Shown in pieces: positions 47,122 through 58,262 of a DNA stretch of 64,000 nucleotides. The stretch is taken from positions 7,736,501-7,800,500 of the forward strand of contig NC_133050.1 of assembly GCF_048771995.1 (NCBI RefSeq). The letters run 5' to 3'. Position numbers and translations under genes: made by a program. The notes below the pieces were generated by a model. That model was given only the letters and a program-made list of their open reading frames with translations. It had not been told where the DNA came from and made no database searches. Origin of the DNA: Taeniopygia guttata. Lineage: Eukaryota; Chordata; Aves; Passeriformes; Estrildidae. How positions within the stretch are numbered: the first letter of the stretch is position 1; the number at the start of each line of letters is the position of its first letter.

Positions 47122-47167
47122 ATGAAGGCCGGCTGCAGCATCGTGGACAAGCCCGAGGGAGGAGGGG
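47122..47167 (+). CDS. ETV3: ETV3 first coding exon
   Basis: 15 codons plus one base from the start ATG. The mRNA exon starts at 47112 after CTCTCCCTGCAG. The donor is GGGG|GTAAGG. Confidence 0.9.
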
Positions 47168-50100
47168 GTAAGGGACCCCAAAATCCTAAAAATCCCAGAA
47201 ATCCCAATTCCCATAAAGGATAAAAGCATTCCCTGATTTCCCACCCCCAAAAAAAAACCCACTCTGAATCAGATTTTCCCCCCCTAAAAAAAAAAACCCA
47301 ACCCCAAATTAGATTTTTCCCAAAAAAACCCAAAAACACTCCAAATCAGGATTTTTCCCCAAAAAAAAAAAAAACCCAACGCCAAATTAGATTTTTCCAA
47401 AAAAAACCCACCCAAAATCAGATCTTTCCAAAAAAAACCCAACCCCAAACCAGATTTTTCCCAAAACAACCCCAAATTATATTTTCACAAAAAACCCATC
47501 CCCAAATCAGATTTTCCAAAAAAAAAACCACCCCCAAACCAGATTTTTCCCCAAAAAACCCATCCCCAAATCAGATTTCTTCCAAAAATAAAAAATAAAA
47601 AAAAAAAACAAAATCCCACCCCAAATTGGGTTGTGTGGGTTTTTTACCTGAATTCCATCCCTGGGATTTTGACTGGAATATTGAGTGGGATTCCAGCCAG
47701 GTTTTATCAATTTTTGGGATTTTTTTGTGGGGGTTTTTTTGTGGTTTTTTGATGGTTTTGGGTGGATTTCCCAAGGAAATGGGCTGAAGTGAGGAGCTGG
47801 ATGGGAAATCTGGAATTCTCTGCTGCCACAGGGAACATGGAACAGAATTCCAGGCCCCAGTGATTAATGGGATTCCAGCCCAGTTTTCCCAATTTTTTGG
47901 TGGGTTTTTTGCAGGTTTTAGTGGGTTTTTGTGGTTTTTTATGGGGTTTTGTGGGTTTTTTGTGGGTTTTTAGTGGGTTCTAGTGATTTTTTTGGTGTTT
48001 CTTGGGTGGATTTTTAAAGAAATGGGTCTGAAAGGAGTCAGAAGTGAGGAGCTGGATGGGAAATCTGGAATTCCCTGCTCCCACATGGAATATTGAACGG
48101 AATTCCAGGCCCCAGTGATTCATGGAATTCCAGCCAAGTTTTCCCAATTTTTTGGTGGGTTTGGGTGGGTTTTAGTGGGTTTTTTTTGGTGGATTTTTGT
48201 GGTTTTTTCACAGGTTTTAGTGGGGTTTTTGTGGGTTTTTCATGGGTTTTTGTGGGCTTTAGTGGGGTTTTTTTGTGTTTGGGTGGATTTTCCATGGAAA
48301 TGGGTCTGAAAGGAGTCAGAAGTGAGCAGGTGGGTGGGAAATCTGGATCTGCCTGCTCCCACATGGAATATTGAGTTCCACCCAAGTTTTACAATTTTTT
48401 GGTGTTTTTTCACGGGTTTTAGTGTTTTTTTGTGATTTCGAGTGTTTTTTTTGGTGTTGTTTGGGTGGATTTTCCATGGAAATGGGGATGAAATGATTCA
48501 GAAGTGAGCAGCTGGGTGGGAAACCTGGAATTCCCCACTCCCACATGGAATATTGAGTTCCACCCAAGTTTTACAATTTTTGGTGGGTTTTAGTGGGTTT
48601 TTTTGGTGGTTTTTGGGTGGGTTTTCCATGGAGATGGGGCTGGAAGGAGTCCGAAGTGAGCAGCTGGGTGGGAAACCTGGAATTCCCCAATCCCACAGGG
48701 AATACTGGACAGAATCCCACCTCCTTCCCCATCCCACTGATCCCCCATCGTTCCCTCAACAACATTTCCCATTTTCCCCCCATTTCCCCACACTTTTTTG
48801 CTATTTTCCCCCATTTCCCCCTCATTGATCCCACAATTTCCCCCCACAATTCCCCCCCCATTTCTCCCCATTTTCCCCCCGCATTTTCCCCATTTTCCTC
48901 CCATATTTTCCCCATTCCCCCCCATTCCCCCCTCCCATTTCCCCCCCATTTCCCCCATTCCCCCCCACTTCCCCCTCATTTCTCCCCATTTCCCCCCCAA
49001 CTTCCCCCCCATTCTTTCCCCATTTCCCCCCCATTTTTTCACCATTTTCCCCCATTTTTTTCCCCATTTTCCTCCCATATTTTCCCCATTTCCCCCCTCA
49101 TTTTCCCCCCTATTTCCCCCCCATTTTTCCCCCATTTTTCCCCATTTTCCTCCCATTTTTCCCTCCAAGGCTACCACTTCCCGGAGTGGGCGTACAAGAC
49201 AGAGTCGAGCCCCGGCTCGCGGCAGATCCAGCTGTGGCACTTCATCCTGGAGCTGCTGCAGAAGGAGGAGTTCCGGCACGTCATCGCCTGGCAGCAGGGC
49301 GAGTACGGCGAGTTCGTCATCAAGGACCCCGACGAGGTGGCGCGGCTCTGGGGGCGCCGCAAGTGCAAGCCCCAGATGAACTACGACAAGCTCAGCCGGG
49401 CCCTCAGGTCAGCAAATTTGGGTTTTTCCCTTTTTTTCCCCATGAATTTTGGGGTTTTCTAGCGGGGTGTCATGCCGGTGTTGGCTCGTCCATCGGGGAT
49501 TTGGTGGCACGGCTCTGGGGGCGCTGCAAGTGCAAGCCCCAGATGAACTAGGGCAAGCTCAGCCGGGCCCTCAGGTCAGGGAAATTGGGGTTTTCTGCTT
49601 TTCTTCCATGAGTTTTAGGGTTTTTTCCCCTTTTCTCCCATTAATTTTGGGGTTCTCTGGTGGGTGTCATACTGGGGTTAGCCCAGCTCTGGGTTTGGTG
49701 GTGTGGCTCTGGTGGCACCACAAATGCAAGGCCCAGATGAACTACGACAAGCTCAGCTGCGCCCTCAGGTCCATTAAATTTGGGGTTTTCTGCTTTTTTT
49801 CCATGAATGTTGGGGTTTTTCCCTTTTTTCCCCGTGAATTTTGGGGTTTTCTGGTGGGGTGTTGTGCTGGTGTTGGCTCATCCATCAGGGTTTGGGGTGC
49901 TGGGGTTGGCCCGGCTCTGGTGGCACCAGAAATGGAAACCCCACATGAACTAAGACAAGCTCAGCTGTGCCCTCAGGTCAGCCAAATTGGGATTTTTCCC
50001 CTTTTTTCCATGAATTTTGGGTTTTTTTCCCCTTTTTTCCATGAATTTTGGGGTTTTCCAGCTGGTATCATTCTGGTGTTGGCTCGTCCATCAGGGTTTG

Positions 50101-53100
50101 GGGTGCTGGGGTTGAGCAGGAAATTAGGAAAGAGCTCCTCAGGAATTCTGGATTTTTAAGGATATTTGAGTTTTTTCCAACCCAGACCATGCCAGAATTC
50201 TATATTTTGTTTAAACAGGAAATTAGGAAGGAATCCTTTAGGAATTCTGGATTTTTAAGGATATTTAAGCTGCATTCCAGCCCCAACCATCCCAAAATTC
50301 CATATTTTGGTTAAGCAGGATATTAGGAAGGAATCCTTCTGGAATTAGGAAGGGATTCTGGATTTTTGAGTGCTTTGATCCATTTTTTGGGGGGTTTTTT
50401 CCCATTAAAAAAAAAAAAAATTATTTGCAGATATTATTACAACAAGAGGATCCTGCACAAGACCAAGGGCAAAAGATTCACCTACAAATTCAACTTCAAC
50501 AAACTGGTGATGCCCAATTATCCCTTCATCAACATCCGGCCCAACGGTGAGCCCCAGGAATTTGGGAATTAGGGAATTCTGGGTGGGAATGGGGGGGAAA
50601 AACCAAAAAAAAAACCCAACCCGGGGATGTGGAATATTGTTTTTTCCCCAGCCAGCCTGGATAAAATAAAAAAAGCAAAACCTGGGAGCAAATCCCAGAT
50701 GCAGAGGGGGATGTGGGGTCGTATTTATCTTTCCCCGGGGATTTTTGGGATTTGGGGGATAAGAGGATCAGCCTTGGGATGCACTCCCGGAGTGGCTCAG
50801 GTGAGTTTATGGTGTAAAAATCCACGGCTTTTTCTCCCTTCTCTCCCCCTTTTTCCTGCTCCTTTTCACCCAAAAATTGCAGGTTTTTAACCCGTTCTTG
50901 CCCTGGGGTTGGGAGGGATTCCGTAGGGACACGGCAGGAATTCCTTGGATTTTGGTTAAAAATCAGAAATCCTTCCCTGGAGAAGGGAGGATAATGAGAA
51001 AGGGATTGGGAATGGAGCATAAATGTCCCTTTTTTGCCCTAAAATGGTTTTGCCAGGTTTATCCTGGAATCAGTAGCGGTTTCCTGGGAAAAGGGTCTCT
51101 CCAAGGGGATTTTAAAGGGAATTAAACCCCCTAAGAGCCAAATTCCTACAGCTGAGGGATTGTCCCGATCAGGCACAGTGGGAAAATGAATCCATCAAAA
51201 CAGGAAACCCCTCTGGAAGTTCATATTCCCAGAAATTCCAAACATTGCTCCTCACAAAATCTCAATTTAGAGGAGCTGGGCCTAGCAGGAGCTGCTCCAG
51301 TGGAAAGCCTGGATGGCAAATCCAGCAGGAAAAAAAGCAGGAAAAGTGGGCAAATTGGTGATTATTTAATCCAAAAAGACAGAAAATCCCCCTGAAAGTC
51401 AATATTCCTGGAAATTCCAAACTTTTCTCCTCACAAAATCTCAATTTAGTGGGGCCTAGCCCAGCACACTCTGCTGCAGGGCAAAGCCTGGAAGGCCAAT
51501 CCAGCAGGGAACAAAGCAGGAAAAAAAAACAGAAAAAAATGGGGAAATTGGTGATTATTGAATCCATGAAGGTACAAAATCCCTCTGGAAGTTGATATTT
51601 CCAAAAACTCCAAACTTTTCTCCACAAAAAATCCCAATTTAGAGGAGCTGGGCCTAGCAGGAGCTGCTCCAGGGGAAAGTGGGGAGCACCAATCCAGCAG
51701 GGAAAAAAACAAGAAAAATGGGGAAATTGGTGATTATTTAATCCAAAAAGATAAAAAAACTGCCTGCAACTCGTTGTTCCCAAAAATTCCAAACTTTTCT
51801 CCTCAGAAAAGTCCAGATTTGGAGGATCCTGATCCAGCTTCCAGGGCAAAGCCTGGAACAGTGATCCAGCAGGGAAAATAGGGATAGAAGCAGATTCTGT
51901 GTGGGGAAAAAAGGGATTTTTCCAGGCTGGAGCTTCTGGCCGGCGCCGCCGCCTCCCCTCCCTGAGGGAATCTCCGAGGTTTTGTTTTTCCAAGGCTCCG
52001 GGAAGGCCAAAAAACAAAAACAAAAAGGGAGAAATTCCTCCAGGTGTTGGTGTCTCCTTCACCTGTGTGGGCCCTGCTGGGGTTTGTTTTCTTTTCTTTT
52101 TTTTTTTTTTTGGGGGAGAAGGGAATGTCTTTTCCAAGCCAAGGAACGGGGGTGGGAAGATGTGTCTGGAGCTGCAATTCCGTAATTAACTGGGAGCAAA
52201 CGAGTCTGGGCAGTTCCCAGCCCCTGCTCCCTCCTGGCCCTGGGGCGCTCGGGAACAAAAATAATTTGGGAGAATTTGGAAGGCTCCTGGTTAATCCCAG
52301 CCCCTCTCCTTCCCGCCCCCGTGGGGGTTGGGGTAGCAAACCTGGAATTTGGGGTTTTTCTCCAGGATTTCCCCTCCCTCACTGAGATTTTGGGTGGGAA
52401 TTTGAGGGATTTGGGTGGGAATTTGAGGGATTTAGGTGGGAATTTGAGATATTTCTGTGGATGTTTGAGATGTTTCCATGGATTGGTGAGATCCCCCCTC
52501 AGAGGACAGATTTTGATGAATATCCTAGGTATTTCCTTGGATATTGGGGATATTTGATGTATTTCTATGGATTGATGACTTTTCCCCTCACAGAAGATGT
52601 TTCCGTGGACATTGGAGATATTTCCATGGATTTTTGAAATATTTTTATGGATGTTGGGAGACATTTCCATGGATTGATGAGATCCCCTCTCAGATGAGAT
52701 ATTTCCATGGATATCTAGGCTTTTTCCATGGGTATTTGAGACATTTCCATGGATATTTCAGACATTTCCATGGATATTTGAGGTTTTTGCATGGATATTT
52801 CAGCCATTCCCATTGATATTTCAGCCATTTCCATGGATATTTGAGGTTTTTCCGTGGACATTTGAGGTTTTTTTATGGATATTAGATTTTTTTCCATGGA
52901 TATTTCAGCCATTCCCATGGATATTTCAGCCATTCCCATGGATATTTGAGTTTTTTCCCGTGGATATTTTATTTTTTTCCATGGATATTTCAGCCATTCC
53001 CATGGATATTTCAGCCATTCCCATTAACCGATGTGCTCCCCGCTCGGATCAGAGCTTCACCCGGACATTTCAAGCCCTTCCCTAGACTTCCCCGCCATCC

Positions 53101-54279
53101 CCATGGATTTCAGCCAGCTCCCCCCACACCTCCAGCCCCGCTCCCCAAACCCCCTCACTGTTTTTTCCCTTTTCCCCCTTTTTTCCCCGCGCAGGCGTGG
53201 TCCCGCAGAGCGCGCCGCCGGTGCCCACGGCCTCGTCCCGCTTCCACTTCCCGCCGCTGGAGCCGCACTCGCCGGGCGAGGAGGCGGCGGCGCGCTTCGC
53301 GCCGGGCACGCTGCTGCCGCCGCACGCCGAGGCGCTGCCCGACGCCGAGAGGAAGCCGGAGCCCGCCGAGCTGGAGGAGAGCGGGCCGGACTGGCGCCGG
53401 GAGCTGCTGGCGCCGGCGCACGCGGCGGCCGGCGGCGCGGCGCCCGCGGGGCCCAAGCGCAAGCCCGAGGTGGTGCTGCCGCTCTTCTCGCGGCCCGGCG
53501 TGTTCCCCGAGCACCCGCACAGCCCCTTCGCCGTGTCGCCGCTGCCGGGCCGCCCCGGCGTGCTCAACGTGCCCATCTCGCCGGCGCTGTCGCTGACGCC
53601 CACGCTCTTCTCCTACAGCCCCTCGCCGGGGCTCAGCCCCTTCGCCGCCGCCGGCAGCAGCTGCTTCTCCTTCAACCCCGAGGAGATGAAGCACTACCTG
53701 CACTCGCAGGCCTGCTCCGTCTTCAACTACCACCTGAGCCCGCGGACGTTCCCCCGCTACCCGCTGGTGGTGCCGCCGCTGCAGTGCCCGGTGCCGCTGG
53801 AGGAGCCGCCGCAGTTCCCCATCAAGCTGCAGCCGCCGCCCGCCGGCCGCAAGAACCGCGAGCGCCTGGAGAGCCCCGAGGCCGCCGGCCCGCCCCGCGT
53901 CAAGGTGGAGCCCGCGGCGCCCGACCAGGAGCAGCAGCAGCACGAGGAGGAGGAGGAGGAGGAGGAGAAGGTCCCGCGGAAGGAGGAGGAGGAGGAAGAG
54001 GAGGAGAAGGCGGCGGTGTTCGCCCGCCCGGCGGCCCCGGCGTGGGCGCCCGGCGCGGCTCAGCCCGGCTCGTCCGGGGAGGAGAGCGCGGAGAAGGTGC
54101 CGCGGGAGTGCCCCGGCGAGGCCGGCGGCCAAGAGAGGAGGGAGGACGCCCTGATGCCCCCCAAGCTGCGGCTGAAGCGCCGCTGGAACGGAGATTCCCG
54201 GCAGGAAGCGCCCGAGGATTCCCGGCCCAACGGGATCTGGCACCTGCCCAAAGCCGTGGCCGCCGCCTCCGACACCTAA
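47122..54279 (+). CDS. ETV3: ETV3 ETS-domain transcriptional repressor, 4 coding exons
   Basis: Coding exons: 47122-47167, 49170-49407, 50431-50546 and 53195-54279, about 494 residues (human 512), with phases 1, 2, 1. The N-terminus [20 protein letters not shown] matches human ETV3. The ETS domain spans about residues 34-116 ([60 protein letters not shown]) and keeps the recognition helix and YYY. The rest is proline-rich with conserved blocks such as [53 protein letters not shown] and KLRLKRRWN. Mammalian ETV3 binds GGAA sites, represses growth genes and is an ERK target. A glutamate-rich stretch near 53935-54010 is longer than in human. The ATG is preceded by an acceptor at 47111, so exon 1 of the mRNA is non-coding. 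The donor of the second coding exon is repeated in the intron. Confidence 0.97.
47270..47625. repeat. AAAAACCCACCCCAAATCAGA repeat in ETV3 intron
   Basis: About ten copies of a ~30-35 bp unit with CCCCAAATCAGATTTTTCCC and poly(A) runs. Confidence 0.9.
47630..48720. repeat. ~200 bp tandem repeat in ETV3 intron
   Basis: Five copies containing GAGCTGGATGGGAAATCTGG, AATTCCCTGCTCCCACATGG, AATATTGA and GGTTTTAGTGGGTTTTT. The copies diverge by a few to about 15 percent by eye. Confidence 0.9.
48760..49165. repeat. CCCCATTTCCCCCC pyrimidine array before ETV3 ETS exon
   Basis: A second long pyrimidine array, running to the acceptor CCTCCAAG at 49169. Confidence 0.9.
49170..49407 (+). CDS. ETV3: ETV3 second coding exon, most of ETS domain
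   Basis: [20 protein letters not shown] through KLSRAL. It ends in phase 2 at CTCAG|GTCAGC, so AG plus A gives Arg before YYYNKR. Confidence 0.95.
49408..50000 (+). repeat. Tandem copies of ETV3 ETS-exon 3' edge with splice donor
   Basis: Three additional copies, at about 49500-49575, 49695-49775 and 49905-49980, of GCAAGTGCAAGCCCCAGATG, AACTACGACAAGCTCAGC and GCCCTCAGGTCAG, with a ~200 bp period. The filler is TTTTTCCATGAATTTTGGGG and GGTGTTGGCTCGTCCATC. The copies are diverged but the CCCTCAGGTC donor context is retained. Confidence 0.95.
50100..50360 (+). mobile_element. Duplicated CR1-like 3' fragment in ETV3 intron
   Basis: Repeats of GAGCAGGAAATTAGGAAAGA, CTCAGGAATTCTGGATTTTT and TTTTTTCCAACCCAGACCAT follow CR1 order (ATTAGGAA ... 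TTCCAACCC). Two and a half copies are in tandem at about 115 bp. Confidence 0.45.
50431..50546 (+). CDS. ETV3: ETV3 third coding exon
   Basis: [20 protein letters not shown] through PFINIRPN, the end of the ETS domain. It ends in phase 1 at AACG|GTGAGC. Confidence 0.95.
51220..51870. repeat. ~195 bp tandem repeat in ETV3 intron
   Basis: Four copies with CTGGGCCTAGCAGGAGCTGC, AATCCAGCAGGAAAAAA, AAATTGGTGATTATTTAATC and TTTTCTCCTCACAAAATCTC. The copies are 80-90 percent alike by eye. Confidence 0.9.
52380..53025. repeat. TTTCCATGGATATTTGAGG repeat in ETV3 intron
   Basis: More than 25 copies of a ~21 bp unit centred on CCATGGATATTT, with a few longer inserts. Confidence 0.9.
53195..54279 (+). 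CDS. ETV3: ETV3 last coding exon, repression region
   Basis: About 361 codons. [20 protein letters not shown] follows the ETS domain directly, as in human. Several GC-driven alanine/proline expansions ([11 protein letters not shown]) and a poly-glutamate stretch distinguish it. It stops at TAA, 54277-54279. Confidence 0.95.
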
Positions 54280-54904
54280 TCCCGGCCGGAGCGCACAAAC
54301 CTTGGAGACACCCGGAGCAGCGTCCGTGTATTTATGTAGCAAGGTTGCCGAGCAGTTCGGGATTCAGCGGGGAGGGGGGCGGGCCAGGCCTGGGAATTTT
54401 TAGGGAATTTCGGGGGTGGGAGAAGGGAGGGGGGCGGGCAGCTTCGGGCTTTGTGTTGTTTCTGTTGTTGACTTGCAGGTGAAGACGCCGCAATTCCCGC
54501 TCGCTTTTCCCGGGAAAAGCCGGCTCCAGCTCCAGGACTGGCACGGAGGAATTCCAGGCGCGGCCTCGGGGCCGCTCCCGGGCCTTTTGGGACACCGGGA
54601 ATCTCCAGATCCGGGGACGGGGGGGCGGTTTTTTTTGGGATTTTTCGGGGTTTTTTTACGGATGCGAGGTTTTCCCGGCCATCCAGGAGCTGGTTTGGTT
54701 CTTTTTTTTTTTGTTTTTTGTTTTTTGTTTTTTCTTTTTTGGGAAAAGGAGGAGCTTGGGAATTTTGCATCGGGAATTTTGCACTGTCCACGGAGCGGGG
54801 CTGGGGCGGGGGGGAAAAGGATTCAGGAAAACTCTCGGAGAATCGGGATGGAGGCCGCGTCGTTCCCGGCGGATTTCCAGGGAAAATTCCCCTTTTCCCG
54901 CCTT

Positions 54905-54939
<35 letters not shown>

Positions 54940-57185
54940 GAAGCCATGAGCAAAACTCCAAACTTTTTCAGGGAATGGGAACGGGAATAACACAAAATTA
55001 ACCGGATGCCTTTAATCCTAACGCATTAAATATGTTGGGGTTTGGTTTTTTTTGTTTCTGTGTGCCCGGAGCGGGGATTTTTTTCCCGCTCCGGAATCCG
55101 TGTGGGTGGAATTTTTGGGAATGCTTGGAAGGAGCGCTGGAATGATTGTGGTGAGTCCCGGGAATGCCGGAATTCCCGGCACCATTCCCAGATTTTTGGA
55201 CCCTCCCCCGCCCTTTTCTCCCCGTTTGACTCATGCCTTAAAGAAAAGAAAAACAAACCACGTTTGGACTTTTTCTGGGAATTTTTTCCGGGAGCGCTCG
55301 GATGTCGTGGATCCTTCCTGGTTTTTGGGGGAAATCCCAAACGCCGCCGTTCCCCCGCGCAGCAGCGGAATTCCGAAGGCTCCGGATTGGGCTCCCAGCG
55401 GGACCGACCCTCGGGAAGCGCCGGGACGGAGCCGGGAGCTGCCCAGGATTCGCTCTCGGAGCTCGGATTTTGGGAATTCCGGGCTGGGGGAGGAAATTCC
55501 CTGCTGGGATCCCGGGAGCGATTCCCAAATTCCCAGCCCGGCCGGGCCTGGGACCCTTGGAATGTGCAGTTGGGAGGAGCTGGGGCGGAGAAGCCCCGGA
55601 TGATCCCAAAAAAGCGACCGGAGAGGCGCCAGGACGAACTCAGGAATCACACGAGGGGCCTTTCCCGGAATTCCCGCAGATCCCAAATCCCAGCGCCGGA
55701 ACCGTCGGGAGAAACAAAAACAAAAAAAGGGGGGAAAATCCCGGATTTTTCCCACCCCTCCTCTCCAATCCTTTGGAATCGAAATCCCACGGGAAGAGAA
55801 GGAAAAAAAGTTGGAATTTTTGTGGCTTTAAAAAAGGATTTTTTGGGATTGGGAGTTTTTTGGGAAGGGTGGGAATGTTGGAGTTTCTCGTCACAGCCAT
55901 TGCACTGCAAAAAAAAAAAAACAAAAAACAAAACCAAGATTAAAAGTGGAAATGAAAATAAAAAACTTGGGAGAGTTCAGGGAATTCCGGACTCAGGACG
56001 ACGGATCCGGCGCCTCTCGGGAATTCCAGAATTCCCAACAGAGCCCAGGAGGAGGAAAAACAAAAAGAAAAAGCAGGAAGAGGAGAAGGAAAAGGTCAAA
56101 AAAAACCAAAAACTGATTTAAAGGAAAAAAAAATCAACCAGATCAAAATTTTATGAAAAAAATCTGAAATTTCAAGGAAAAATTCCTAAAATTCCACCGT
56201 GCCAAACCATTGAACAACAAACAAACCCATGGGAAGTTGGGAATGGTTGGAATTCTCTCCTGGACGAATTTGCCCCGGAGCATGATCCCGTTTTTTCCAG
56301 CAGTTGTTTTTTTTTTTCGTTAATTTTGCTTCTTTTTCGTAGCAAATCCGTAGGAAAAACGTTTAAAAAATTAAAAAGTAAAAAAAAAAAAAAGACTTTT
56401 TGATGGGACAGCCCCAAACAGGGGGAATTTTTGGGGAGGAATTTCCCCAAGAAGGAGGAAAAGGAGGAAAAATCCAACAGCATTAATGGGGTTGTCCCGG
56501 ATTTTTTTATTTATTCCATAATTATGTTGAGGTTTTTTATTATTTTAAGCTGTTATTCCGTTGGTTTCTTTCTTTTTTTTCGCGTCTCAGCATCCTGGTG
56601 GGATTAAAAATAAAAACCCAGGAATTTTCTCTCGGTTGAAATCATCAAAACTCCGGAAAAACTTTGGATTTTCCGGGAAATACTTTGATTTTTTAGCGCT
56701 TTTTAAACCGATATTTACGCTTTTTTTCGGGTTGAAAAAACCCCTTTTTCGAGGGATTTCGAGGGATTTGAACTCTCCCCGGTGGGAATCCGGCAGGAAT
56801 CCTTCGGGAAAATCGATGGAATTTGGGGACGGGGAGCGTGGCTTTGTACATAGGGTGTAAAGTAGAGGGGCAAAAAAAAAAAACAAAACAAAAAAAAAGA
56901 CAAAAAATCCGAAATTTGTGCCTTTAAAATTAAATTCCGATTTCTATTAAAATCAGATTTAAGAAAGGGTTGCATATATATATTATATATATATATGATG
57001 GAATGCTAGAGAAATTTATGGATAATATACATATTTTTTTCCAGGGGTATCCCATAGCTCCGTATTTTGTTATGGAAGTTGAACAAAAAAAAAACACGGA
57101 AAAAAGTTTAAAAAAAAAAGCGAAAAATAAAAGTATTTTACCTCGAATTCAGAACGTTAAATAAAAACCTTTTAACAGAGAGGCG
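54280..57185 (+). other. ETV3: ETV3 3'UTR with poly(A) signals
   Basis: 2.9 kb of mostly unique sequence, increasingly AU-rich, with (TC)n at 54905-54938 and ATATAT runs at 56974-56997. Two AATAAA signals lie at 57126-57131 and 57160-57165, just before AACCTTTTAAC. No other gene is seen. Confidence 0.65.
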
Positions 57186-57189
57186 CCGC

Positions 57190-58262
57190 TGCTTTCTTTG
57201 GGACTTTTCCCGAGGTTTCCCCGGGATTTGGGATTTTTGGGAAGGGATTCCCGGGATCCCCGAAATTCCCCAGAAATTCCTGCTGCTTCCGTCTTTGGGG
57301 TTTTTGGGTGTCCCCAAATCTACACTGTCCCCATGTCCCCAAGTCTTTTATGTCCCCAAATCCACACTGTCCCCATGGGTGTCCCCAAATCTTTGGTGTC
57401 CCCAAATCTACGCTGTTCCCATGTCCCCAAATCCACATTGTCCCCAAATCCACACTGTCCCCATGGGTGTCCCCAGATCTTCAGTGTCCCCATGGGTGTC
57501 CCCAAATCTTTGGTGTCCCCAAATCTACGCTGTCCCCATGTCCCCAAATCCACATTGTCCCCAAATCCACACTGTCCCCATGGGTGTCCCCAGATCTTCA
57601 GTGTCCCCATGTCCCCAAATGTTTGATGTCCCCAAATCCTCACTGTCCCCACGTCCCCAAACCCTCAGTGTCCCCATGGATGTCCCCAAATCCTCACTGT
57701 CCCCAAATCCACACTGTCCCCATGGGTGTCCCCAAACCCGCAGTGTCCCCGCTGTCCCCCACACGCCGAGGTCACCCTGTGCCCCATCAAATCCTCACTG
57801 TCCCCTCACCTCCCCACACACACACACACACACACAGACACTGTCCCCGTGGCTGTCCCCACACTGTCCCCTGTGTCCCGAGGTCACTCTGTGTCCCCAA
57901 ACCCGCACTGTCCCCTCTATCCCCCACATCCGAGGTCACTCTGTGTCCCTCTCCCTCTGTCTCCATTACCTCCCACACCCTCAGGACAACATGTCCCCCT
58001 CAAACCCGCACTGTCCCCTGTGTCCCCTCCTGTCCCCTCTGTCCCTCACACCGAGGTCGCTCCGTGTCCCCTCCCTGTCCCCTCTATCCCCCACACCCCC
58101 AGATCTCTCTGTGTCCCCTCCCTGTCCCCTCTGTCCCTCACACCGAGGTCGCTCCGTGTCCCCTCCCTGTCCCCTCTATCCCCCACACCCCCAGATCTCT
58201 CTGTGTCCCCTCCCTGTCCCCTCTGTCCCTCACACCGAGGTCTCTCCGTGTCCCCTCCGGGC
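57190..58262. repeat. Intergenic CCCCAAATCCACACTGTCCC arrays
   Basis: 57300-57730 repeats CTGTCCCCATGGGTGTCCCC and CCAAATCTTTGGTG. 57820-57838 is (CA)n. 57990-58260 repeats CTCCCTGTCCCCTCTGTCCC with CACACCGAGGTCGCTCCGTG (about 120 bp higher order). No ETV3L-like exon was found here. Confidence 0.85.

Noticed and set aside
47630-48720. Possible transposon in the 200 bp repeats
   Set aside because: The units are in direct tandem with no terminal repeats, target duplications or coding sequence, so satellite-like expansion explains them.
53155-54342. 395-codon minus-strand frame
   Set aside because: It is the antisense shadow of the GC-rich ETV3 last exon, where third-position GC removes stop codons.
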